From positions 1,146 to 11,493 of the forward strand of contig DXZL01000042.1 of the NCBI GenBank assembly GCA_019419725.1: a stretch of DNA of 10,348 bases, given 5' to 3'. The notes beneath the pieces are model-generated. The model saw only the letters and a program-made list of their open reading frames with translations. It was not told the origin of the DNA and made no database searches. Within the stretch, counting starts at the first letter, position 1. Every line of letters starts with the position of its first letter. Made by a program: the position numbers and the translations under genes. Source of the stretch: Veillonella sp. (GTDB taxonomy: Bacteria; Bacillota; Negativicutes; Veillonellales; Veillonellaceae). Positions 1 to 6,302 of the stretch are shown here, in pieces.

Positions 1-1
1 G

Positions 2-157
2 TATTTAGATCACTATATATTTGTAAATCTTAAATTTGATATGGATGAAAAACAATATGATGATTTTATTGGAAGAATAAAGGTGATAGATGATTATGAG
101 CACCTTCCTATAAGATATCGGCGTTTAATTGAAAGTGGTAACTGGGAATATCTTTAA
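2..157 (+). CDS. C-terminal end of an unidentified small protein (5' end outside window)
   Basis: An open frame runs from the window edge to a TAA at 155-157 and gives 51 residues ending in the residues SGNWEYL. The sequence is rich in Asp, Glu, Tyr and Ile and has the same AT-rich codon style as the three genes that follow. There is no membrane segment and no recognisable motif in the visible part. An internal ATG (codon 14, residues MDEKQYDD) has no ribosome binding site before it, so the reading is best taken as a continuation of a gene that starts upstream. The frame could be a chance opening in AT-rich DNA. Its plausible polar/aromatic composition and its place just ahead of three similar small genes favour a real coding end. 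Function unknown; an immunity-type protein is possible only by context. Confidence 0.55.
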   Translation, partial: YLDHYIFVNLKFDMDEKQYDDFIGRIKVIDDYEHLPIRYRRLIESGNWEYL

Positions 158-160
158 TTC

Positions 161-178
161 TCTAGCTACTCTGCTAGA
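161..178 (+). other. Small perfect hairpin after the partial gene
   Basis: A 6-bp perfect inverted repeat (TCTAGC / GCTAGA) encloses a 6-nt loop, starting 3 nt after the stop codon at 155-157. There is no T-run after it, so it does not qualify as an intrinsic terminator. It might be a weak processing or stabilising hairpin, or chance. Confidence 0.25.
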
Positions 179-216
179 TAGAACTAGTATATAGGTAATA
201 TAGAGGATTTTTAGGT

Positions 217-648
217 ATGAAATTTAAAACAATTTATTCTATTGTTTGGTATATATTTCTAGGCTGTTTTAGTTTATGGCTAATTTGTGGATTAGGTTAT
301 AAGTTTTTGTTTAATGATACTGTTGAGCAGTCTAGAATGGAATTGACACAAGCTTTAAATGCAGCTTTTCCACGAGAACAATATATAATCGATGGAGATG
401 TACATGATACGAATAGAAGAAATCTTATATCAATAGGTCGATCAATTGATATAAAGCCAGATTCACAACATAGAGATATAAAATCAATAAAGCCCTTAAA
501 TGGAGAATGGACTTTAGTTGATCAGACTGCGTCTCGTTATGTATATGAAAATGAATCATATAGAGTATATGTAACAAAAGATTCAGAGAATGATGGATAT
601 ATTGTAGTGTTAGCACGTAATAATTGGTTAGAACTATTACATTTATAA
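217..648 (+). CDS. Small membrane-anchored protein of unknown function (143 aa)
   Basis: The ATG at 217 is preceded by AGAGGA (202-207) at a 9-nt gap, an acceptable Shine-Dalgarno site. Residues about 7-29 form one strongly hydrophobic helix after a Lys-containing start (MKFK), which predicts a signal anchor with the rest outside the cytoplasm. The Cys residues at 17 and 24 lie inside the helix and do not form a clear lipobox. The remaining ~110 residues are polar. The last third is rich in Tyr/Val/Thr (for example YVYENESYRVYV) and looks like a small beta-rich domain. I recognise no family. It sits in an AT-rich run of small unrelated genes, with no terminator between it and the next gene. 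A membrane-bound immunity protein of a toxin system is one possibility from context, but no residue evidence shows it. Confidence 0.8.
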   Translation: MKFKTIYSIVWYIFLGCFSLWLICGLGYKFLFNDTVEQSRMELTQALNAAFPREQYIIDGDVHDTNRRNLISIGRSIDIKPDSQHRDIKSIKPLNGEWTLVDQTASRYVYENESYRVYVTKDSENDGYIVVLARNNWLELLHL

Positions 649-815
649 TTAATTGACTTCATTCTAAGATGTTCTTTTGGTATTAAATAATAAGATTTTA
701 GTTAGTTGGAACTATAAATGGCTTTATGAATTGAAACTAGAGTGTGTCTGGTTATCATTAGTAATCATGCTTATATCTTTACTGCAGTAAATATTGTGAA
801 ATAGGAGGTTTTTTT

Positions 816-1265
816 ATGGATCCTTTAGACTCTTTTCTTGACTTAGCTGATATGGACCAGACTAAAAAACTAGAGGAAAAGAGAGTTACACAAATATATC
901 AATTTCTCTTGAGTGACGAATATTATATGTCTCCCAAATATACATTGATTAATAAATTATTTCAGTTAATTGTTTTAAATAATAGATGGGATGCCTATAT
1001 AGCACTTAATTATTTTGACTATTTACTCTTCGAAGGTTGGGATTATGACGCCCTAATTGTTCGAACTTTGCTTTTAGAAAATAATATTTGTCTAACCGGT
1101 GAATTTTGTTTAGATACAGAATTAGTAAAAAATGGGTATTCCTATTTTAGAAATGATGCGATTTGGAAGGGGCGAGATTATTTCGATGATAATATTCCAT
1201 TAGCATTATCAAAATGGAAAATTTATTATGATGATAAATCTCAAGAATTTTGTGCAGTAGAATAG
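816..1265 (+). CDS. Acidic soluble protein of unknown function (149 aa)
   Basis: The start is well supported: TAGGAGG (802-808) stands 7 nt before the ATG, and no alternative start fits as well. The protein has no signal peptide and no membrane segment. It is markedly acidic (many Asp and Glu, clustered in the first 20 residues and near the C terminus), rich in aromatic residues (Tyr, Trp, Phe) and probably mostly helical in its first 90 residues (for example YALNYFDYLLFEGWDYDAL-like amphipathic stretches). I recognise no catalytic motif. Small, acidic, helical proteins of this size are typical of immunity or antitoxin partners, which would fit its place in an AT-rich cluster of orphan small genes. 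The partner toxin is not in the window, so this stays an inference. Confidence 0.8.
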   Translation: MDPLDSFLDLADMDQTKKLEEKRVTQIYQFLLSDEYYMSPKYTLINKLFQLIVLNNRWDAYIALNYFDYLLFEGWDYDALIVRTLLLENNICLTGEFCLDTELVKNGYSYFRNDAIWKGRDYFDDNIPLALSKWKIYYDDKSQEFCAVE

Positions 1266-1370
1266 TATGTAAGTTTTTCGATCATATAATGTTACGTATA
1301 TAGGCATATCAAAATATGAAGACCATTTAATATAATAAAAGAACTCGTTTAGGGGGATTCTGATTTTCCT

Positions 1371-1401
1371 TTTATATTAAGTATACTTTATTTTATATAA
1401 T
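1371..1401 (+). promoter_or_regulatory. Possible promoter of the third small gene
   Basis: A perfect TATAAT lies at 1396-1401, 22 nt before the ATG at 1423. The best upstream partner is TTTATA at 1371-1376 with a long 19-nt gap, so the -35 is poor. In DNA this AT-rich a TATAAT can easily occur by chance; another stands at 1285-1290. Confidence 0.25.
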
Positions 1402-1422
1402 GTAAGATATTAGTGAGGTTGT

Positions 1423-1845
1423 ATGAGAAAGAAGATGTTATTAATATTTTTAGTAGTGGTGGCTATTCTTTTTGTAACTATTAATATTAGAGATTCAATG
1501 CAACGACCATTTCATCGTGAGCGAGTAAATAACTTTATTACAGCTGCTAAAGATCTAATACAAAAGAATGAGCAGCTAGAGATTACTGAAATAGGTGAAG
1601 GTGGTCGTATGAAAGGTGGCGGTTGGGGAAATCATATCCGCTTTAAATCTAATCTTTCAGAAGAAAAGACTGTAGAGTTAATTATTCCTCCATTACAAGC
1701 TATTACAGGTAATGATATGATAGGTAAAGTATCTGATTCAAGGATAACTTCTTATCAATTTGGCTTTGCACAATTTGGTGGAGATTTACTTTATACCCGA
1801 CCATATGATGGGAATTGGGAGTTGAGCGTCATCAGTCAACCTTAG
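1423..1845 (+). CDS. Small membrane-anchored protein of unknown function (140 aa)
   Basis: The ATG at 1423 follows a weak, close ribosome binding site (GTGAGG, 1413-1418). The N terminus is MRKK followed by a hydrophobic helix at residues about 5-20, a classic single signal anchor; no signal-peptidase site or lipobox Cys is present. The exported part (about residues 25-140) starts with a basic amphipathic helix, then a glycine-rich turn (GEGGRMKGGGWG, about 58-69), then alternating beta-like segments. It ends in YDGNWELSVISQP. It resembles the 143-aa gene upstream in size and layout (anchor, small outer domain, NG-W motif near the end), but I see no convincing sequence homology between them. 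Function unknown. It is the last gene before a strong terminator, which closes the AT-rich cluster. Confidence 0.8.
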   Translation: MRKKMLLIFLVVVAILFVTINIRDSMQRPFHRERVNNFITAAKDLIQKNEQLEITEIGEGGRMKGGGWGNHIRFKSNLSEEKTVELIIPPLQAITGNDMIGKVSDSRITSYQFGFAQFGGDLLYTRPYDGNWELSVISQP

Positions 1846-1870
1846 AATGTAATAATATTAAATCAAACTG

Positions 1871-1909
1871 CAGATAGCTGATTATCTTTAATCAGCTATC
1901 TGTTTTTTT
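1871..1909 (+). terminator. Strong Rho-independent terminator closing the small-gene cluster
   Basis: A perfect 14-bp stem (CAGATAGCTGATTA, 1871-1884, pairing with 1889-1902) has a TCTT tetraloop and is followed directly by a run of seven T (1903-1909). The T-run lies only on the + strand side, so it ends transcription of the small gene that stops at 1845. It separates the AT-rich accessory cluster from the housekeeping genes downstream. Confidence 0.93.
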
Positions 1910-1951
1910 ATTTTATTTATATCGAATAATTCCTATTAAAATTACCAGATT

Positions 1952-1978
1952 TTTACGATTTTATGAGTGTTTTATGAT
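1952..1978 (+). promoter_or_regulatory. Possible promoter of the metallopeptidase-dnaE operon
   Basis: TTTACG (1952-1957) and TATGAT (1973-1978) resemble -35 and -10 hexamers but with a short 15-nt spacer. The element lies between the terminator of the preceding cluster and the metallopeptidase gene, where a promoter is needed. If used, transcription would begin around 1985, only a few bases before the ATG at 1991, so the message would be nearly leaderless. Confidence 0.35.
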
Positions 1979-1990
1979 AAAATAAAAGGT

Positions 1991-2734
1991 ATGAATACTT
2001 CAACAACTAGGTCTATTACCTATAATGGCGACACAATTGAATATGAGTTAACCATCAAGCGTGTGAAGAACATGAACATGCGCATTACAAAGGATGGTGT
2101 GATCCATGTGTCGGCAAATGCCTATGTGCCGGATTATAGGGTGGACAAGTTTGTCATCGAGAATATGCCCTTCATTGAGCGAGCTCGTTACAAGATTGAT
2201 GCATTGAATGCCAAGCGTGTTGAGGCGTTGCAGTATGTGAATGGTGAAAGCTTATCAATCCTGGGAATTCCCGTTACGTTGCGCCTAGTTGAGCAGGACG
2301 GAAAGCCTCATATTGGCTTTGACGGAAAAGCCATTCTTACTATGGTGGTACCTCGTGGTACGACCTTTGAAGCGAAGCATAAATTAATGCAAAGTTATTG
2401 GCGTAATTTAGGGGAGAAGGTTTTTGTCCATTGGGCGAAGGTCGTGTATCAACGCTTTCACAAGCAAGGTATTGATGTACCTATGCCAACCATAAAACAG
2501 CAGCGTATGAAGAGCCGTTGGGGTTCTTGTACGCCAGCAAAGCAGCTCATCAAGATGAATACCCGACTATTAGAGGGGCCACAGGCGTATATTGAGTACG
2601 TTATGGTTCATGAGTTTGCTCATTTTAAATATTTAGACCATTCCAAGAACTTTCACAATCTAGTGGCACAGTTTTTACCAGACTGGAAGGTTCGTAAGAA
2701 GTCATTGAACGTGTATTTTGCTCATCGCCCTTAA
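1991..2734 (+). CDS. YgjP/DUF45-type zinc metallopeptidase (M48-like, SprT-like fold)
   Basis: With the ATG at 1991 the protein is 247 aa, normal for this family. The zinc site is clear: HEFAH (H207, E208, H211) followed by DHSKNFH, in which H217 is the likely third ligand as in the family pattern HELAHxxxxxHxxxFW. The other family hallmark, RWGSC, is at 176-180. The N-terminal part (about 10-120) is the beta-rich region usual in YgjP proteins. There is no signal peptide, so it acts in the cytoplasm; the substrate is unknown. A GTG at 1967 would add eight residues but has no ribosome binding site. The ATG at 1991 has only AAGG one base before it, and I chose it because family homology begins near residue 9. 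The gene ends 12 nt before dnaE and shares its transcript. Confidence 0.88.
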   Translation: MNTSTTRSITYNGDTIEYELTIKRVKNMNMRITKDGVIHVSANAYVPDYRVDKFVIENMPFIERARYKIDALNAKRVEALQYVNGESLSILGIPVTLRLVEQDGKPHIGFDGKAILTMVVPRGTTFEAKHKLMQSYWRNLGEKVFVHWAKVVYQRFHKQGIDVPMPTIKQQRMKSRWGSCTPAKQLIKMNTRLLEGPQAYIEYVMVHEFAHFKYLDHSKNFHNLVAQFLPDWKVRKKSLNVYFAHRP

Positions 2735-2742
2735 AGGAGGTG
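2733..2742 (+). promoter_or_regulatory. Ribosome binding site of dnaE overlapping the upstream stop codon
   Basis: AAAGGAGGTG, a near-perfect anti-Shine-Dalgarno match, overlaps the last two bases of the metallopeptidase stop codon and stands 4 nt before the dnaE ATG. This fixes the dnaE start and implies translational coupling of the two genes. Confidence 0.85.
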
Positions 2743-2746
2743 TACC

Positions 2747-5700
2747 ATGCAGCCATTTGTACATTTACATAGTCATACAGAGTTTAGTTTGCTAGACGGC
2801 ATCAGTCGTTTGCCTGACATGGTACGTCGTGCGAAGGAGTTAAATCAGCCAGCCCTTGCCATTACGGACCATGGCAATATGTACGCTGCCATTTATTTCT
2901 ATAAAGAGTGTATAGCCCAAGGTGTTAAGCCTATCATCGGTTGTGAAGTATATGTCACAGAAGGTAGCCGTCTTGATAAGCCGGAAGGTCGTAGCCGTGA
3001 ACGTTTGAAACATCTAATTCTGTTGGCTGAGACCATGGAAGGGTATCGAAATCTCGTTAAAATCGTGTCGATAGCCTCTACTGAAGGGTTTAATTATAAG
3101 CCACGTGCAGACCGCGATTTATTGCGCCAATATAGCAAGGGCATAATTGCCCTCAGTGCTTGTATTCAAGGGGAAATCCCTCAGTATATTTTACAAGATA
3201 ATATGGAAGGCGCTAAGCGATCCATTGAATGGTATATCGAGACGTACGGTAAGGATAATTTCTTCTTAGAAATCCAAAATCATGGCTTGCCAGAGGAGGC
3301 AAAGGCCCAAGAGGAGCTCATTAAGCTCAGCAAGGAATACGGTCTTGGCATCGTCGCATCTAATGACTTCCACTATGTCTTAAAAGAGGATGCGGACGCG
3401 CAAGATATTAAGGTATGTATTTCTACAGGCCGTCGCCGTGCTGAGGTAGACCGCTTAAAGTTCCCAAATGATGAGTTCTATCTAAAATCTGGGGATGAGA
3501 TGGCGCAGTTGTTCTCACATATTCCTGGAGCTATGGAAAATACCTTAAAAATTGCAGATCGTTGTAATGTAGAGTTTAATTTCGACGAACATCACTTGCC
3601 GCACTTTGATGTGCCAGAAGGGGAAACGTCTAAGACTTATTTGCGTAAGGTTTGTGAACGAGAAATTCCACGTCTTTATGGTGAGATCTTTGAAGAGTTA
3701 CAAAAACGTCTCGACTACGAGCTAGATGTTATTGGCACCATGGGCTTTGAGGATTACTTCCTTATCGTATGGGACTATGTACGCTATGCCCGTGAGCACG
3801 ACATCTTAGTAGGTCCTGGTCGTGGTTCTGCGGCCGGTTCTGTAGTTGCCTATCTACTTGGCATTACAGGCCTTGATCCATTAAAATACGATTTGCTCTT
3901 TGAACGGTTCTTAAATCCAGAGCGGGTAAGCATGCCCGATATCGATATTGACTTCTGTTATGAAAAACGTGGTCAAGCTATCGAATATGTGACGCGGAAA
4001 TACGGACAGGAGCGTGTATCTCAGATTATTACCTTTGGTACTGAGGCAGCGCGTGCCGTAATTCGTGACGTAGGTCGCGTGCTAGACTTACCACTGGTGG
4101 AAGTAAACCGCATTGCGAAGATGATTCCCAATGAACTGGGAATTACCTTAGATAAGGCTCTGCAAGGCAAAGAATTAAAGGCTTTGTACGAAGCTGATCC
4201 AAATGTTAAAGAGTTATTTGATTTTGGTAAAAAGCTAGAAGGGATCGCGCGCAATTCGTCCACTCATGCGGCGGGCGTCGTAATTTCTGCAGACCCTCTA
4301 GATGACCATGTACCAGTACAAAATGCTAACGATGAAGGCTTTGTAACACAGTACGACAAGGATAACATCGAGGAATTAGGCCTTTTAAAGATGGACTTCT
4401 TGGGCCTCCGTACCTTGACGGTTATGGGGGATGCCTTAAAGCTCATCAAGGCGAACCGTGGTATCGACCTCGATTTAGATGCAATACCACTCGATGATAA
4501 AGCGGCTTGTGATATCCTCACAAAAGGCGACACCTCTGGTGTGTTCCAGCTCGAATCAGAAGGTATCACCAAGCTCGTTATGGACCTTAAGCCTGAACAT
4601 TTTGAGGACTTAATTCCATTGGTTGCCTTGTACCGTCCAGGTCCATTGGGGTCTGGCATGGTGGCAGACTTTATCGACCGCCGTCACGGTAAAAAAGAGG
4701 TTACCTATTTACATCCTATCTTGGAACCAATTTTGAAAGATACCTTTGGGGTAATCTTGTACCAAGAACAGGTTATGCAGATTGCGTCCGCCATGGGCGG
4801 GTTCTCCCTTGGTCAAGCGGACTTGATGCGCCGCGCCATGGGTAAGAAAAAGGAATCTGTGCTAAAGGCACAGCGCGAGTCCTTTATTCAAGGTTCCATA
4901 AATAATGGTATAGAAGAGTCCATCGCGAACGAAGTATTTGACTTGCTCGTATACTTTGCGGGCTATGGCTTTAATAAATCACATAGTGCGGCTTATGCGT
5001 ACATTGCGTACCAAACGGCGTATTTGAAAGCCCACTATTTCCCTGAATTCATGGCTGCTACCATGACTAGCTTTATGCAGAACATGCAAAAATTGACGTA
5101 TTATATCAATGCCTGCAAGAAGCATAATGTTAAGGTGCTAGGCCCAGATATTAACTATTCTGAGCGCAGCTTTGCCGTGCAAGGCGATGCTATTCGCTTC
5201 GGCCTTGGGGGCATTAAGAACGTAGGGGATAATGCCATCGATCGCTTAATTACTGAGCGTAATGAGCACGGTCTTTACACGGATATTGTAGACTTCTGCA
5301 AACGTGTTGATAATAAGGTTGTTAATAAACGACTTCTTGAAAGTTTCATTCGATGTGGCGCCATGGATGGTTTCAAAGAAAATCGAAATCAATTATTGCA
5401 TATGTATGAAAGCGCCCAAGCTGTTGGTGCTAAAGAGCAAAAGGATGCCGCTATGGGCACCATGAGTCTCTTTGGTGATATAGAGGAGTCTGTAGATTTC
5501 ATCCCTGTACCTAATGTGGAGGATTTATCGGAAGACGATAAATTGAAGGATGAAAAAGAATATACAGGCTTTTACATCACAGGCCATCCATTGCAAGGCT
5601 ATGCTAAGGAATTAGAGGGCCTCTTTGAACTGGGTGCTCTTGTAGAAAATCCAGAGCAGTATGACGGTCAAACCATAACCTTTGGCGGTTTGATTGAAAA

Positions 5701-6154
5701 TAAGACGGATCGTATGACGAGACGAAACGAGGTTATGTCTATACTGCGCATCGAAGATTATTCTGGTGCGGCCAATGTAGTGGCATTCCCGAAGGTCTTT
5801 AGTCAAAGCCAACAGTTCCTTGCTGTTGATATGATCGTTAAGGTAAAAGGCCGCGTTGATGCGGATGAAAAGGGTGTGCAAATTATTGCAGACCGTATTA
5901 CGCCATTAAAGGTAAACTATAGTCAGGCTAAGCATGTGGCCATTCATATTTATAGCCAATATGACACGCCAGAAAATAGTGAAGCCTTAAAACGGGTGTT
6001 AACGAACACCGCAGGATCTGTGCCAACATCGCTATATTTGCACCGTCAACGGAAGCGCATTAACTTGCCACCGAATATGTGCTTTGACCCTAGTGATGAA
6101 TCCATCAAGGCTATTGAAGCTATTCTAGGCGATGGCTCCGTAGAGGTACAATAA
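2747..6154 (+). CDS. dnaE: DNA polymerase III subunit alpha (DnaE)
   Basis: This is the catalytic subunit of the replicative polymerase, 1135 aa against about 1160 in E. coli, so full length. The order is: PHP domain (about 1-270) starting HLHSHTEFSLLDG; polymerase core with GPGRGSAAGS (from 356); the palm motif PDIDIDF (397-403) and MDFLGL (D550), which supply the three catalytic aspartates; fingers region with YGFNKSHSAAYAY; tandem helix-hairpin-helix (about 840-890); a probable sliding-clamp binding peptide TMSLF (905-909); an OB-fold (about 970-1060); and a short C-terminal tau-binding-type tail. The PHP metal positions look intact (H8, H10, D41/H42, E67, H89, C139, D207, H209), unlike the degenerate E. 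coli domain, so metal-dependent proofreading by PHP is possible. It is the second gene of an operon with the metallopeptidase. No intrinsic terminator follows. Confidence 0.98.
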   Translation: MQPFVHLHSHTEFSLLDGISRLPDMVRRAKELNQPALAITDHGNMYAAIYFYKECIAQGVKPIIGCEVYVTEGSRLDKPEGRSRERLKHLILLAETMEGYRNLVKIVSIASTEGFNYKPRADRDLLRQYSKGIIALSACIQGEIPQYILQDNMEGAKRSIEWYIETYGKDNFFLEIQNHGLPEEAKAQEELIKLSKEYGLGIVASNDFHYVLKEDADAQDIKVCISTGRRRAEVDRLKFPNDEFYLKSGDEMAQLFSHIPGAMENTLKIADRCNVEFNFDEHHLPHFDVPEGETSKTYLRKVCEREIPRLYGEIFEELQKRLDYELDVIGTMGFEDYFLIVWDYVRYAREHDILVGPGRGSAAGSVVAYLLGITGLDPLKYDLLFERFLNPERVSMPDIDIDFCYEKRGQAIEYVTRKYGQERVSQIITFGTEAARAVIRDVGRVLDLPLVEVNRIAKMIPNELGITLDKALQGKELKALYEADPNVKELFDFGKKLEGIARNSSTHAAGVVISADPLDDHVPVQNANDEGFVTQYDKDNIEELGLLKMDFLGLRTLTVMGDALKLIKANRGIDLDLDAIPLDDKAACDILTKGDTSGVFQLESEGITKLVMDLKPEHFEDLIPLVALYRPGPLGSGMVADFIDRRHGKKEVTYLHPILEPILKDTFGVILYQEQVMQIASAMGGFSLGQADLMRRAMGKKKESVLKAQRESFIQGSINNGIEESIANEVFDLLVYFAGYGFNKSHSAAYAYIAYQTAYLKAHYFPEFMAATMTSFMQNMQKLTYYINACKKHNVKVLGPDINYSERSFAVQGDAIRFGLGGIKNVGDNAIDRLITERNEHGLYTDIVDFCKRVDNKVVNKRLLESFIRCGAMDGFKENRNQLLHMYESAQAVGAKEQKDAAMGTMSLFGDIEESVDFIPVPNVEDLSEDDKLKDEKEYTGFYITGHPLQGYAKELEGLFELGALVENPEQYDGQTITFGGLIENKTDRMTRRNEVMSILRIEDYSGAANVVAFPKVFSQSQQFLAVDMIVKVKGRVDADEKGVQIIADRITPLKVNYSQAKHVAIHIYSQYDTPENSEALKRVLTNTAGSVPTSLYLHRQRKRINLPPNMCFDPSDESIKAIEAILGDGSVEVQ

Positions 6155-6166
6155 TATATGCATAAG

Positions 6167-6182
6167 AACCTCAATAGAGGTT
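6167..6182 (+). other. Small hairpin after dnaE, without T-run
   Basis: AACCTC (6167-6172) pairs perfectly with GAGGTT (6177-6182) around an AATA loop, 13 nt after the dnaE stop codon. The sequence after it is AAGGTAATAATAA, so no U-tract follows and an intrinsic terminator is not supported. It may protect the 3' end of the message, or dnaE transcription may simply run on towards pyk. Confidence 0.35.
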
Positions 6183-6253
6183 AAGGTAATAATAAATATA
6201 TTCACTACTTAATAACACATGTTGCGTAGGGCACAGATAGCTTTTACCAACAT

Positions 6254-6262
6254 TGATATAAT
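6254..6262 (+). promoter_or_regulatory. Extended -10 promoter of pyk
   Basis: TGATATAAT is a perfect extended -10 (TGnTATAAT). No good -35 is found 16-18 nt upstream, which extended -10 promoters tolerate. Transcription would start near 6269, giving a 5' leader of about 34 nt. The position rules against the longer in-frame start at 6219, which would lie upstream of the RNA start. Confidence 0.6.
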
Positions 6263-6292
6263 ATATGAACATCCAAATGGGATGGTTTTCAT

Positions 6293-6298
6293 AGGAGG
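6293..6298 (+). promoter_or_regulatory. Ribosome binding site that fixes the pyk start
   Basis: AGGAGG is followed by AAAG and then the ATG at 6303. The alternative in-frame ATG at 6219 has no Shine-Dalgarno sequence and would add 28 residues absent from pyruvate kinases, which begin with MKRTKIVCTVGP-like sequence. Confidence 0.9.
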
Positions 6299-6302
6299 AA
6301 AG

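Noticed and set aside
1327..1380. Imperfect inverted repeat (arms 1327-1341 and 1369-1380)
   Set aside because: The arms are almost pure A and T, need a 3-nt bulge and enclose a 27-nt loop; chance is likely in this AT-rich gap, and no T-run follows.
4264..4659. 131-codon open frame on the - strand inside dnaE
   Set aside because: It lies wholly antisense to the conserved polymerase core, has a low-complexity Ser/Pro-rich translation and has no promoter or ribosome binding site.
6219..6302. In-frame N-terminal extension of pyruvate kinase
   Set aside because: The extended -10 promoter (6254-6262) and the AGGAGG at 6293-6298 lie inside the extension, and the family starts at the MKRTKIV residues.
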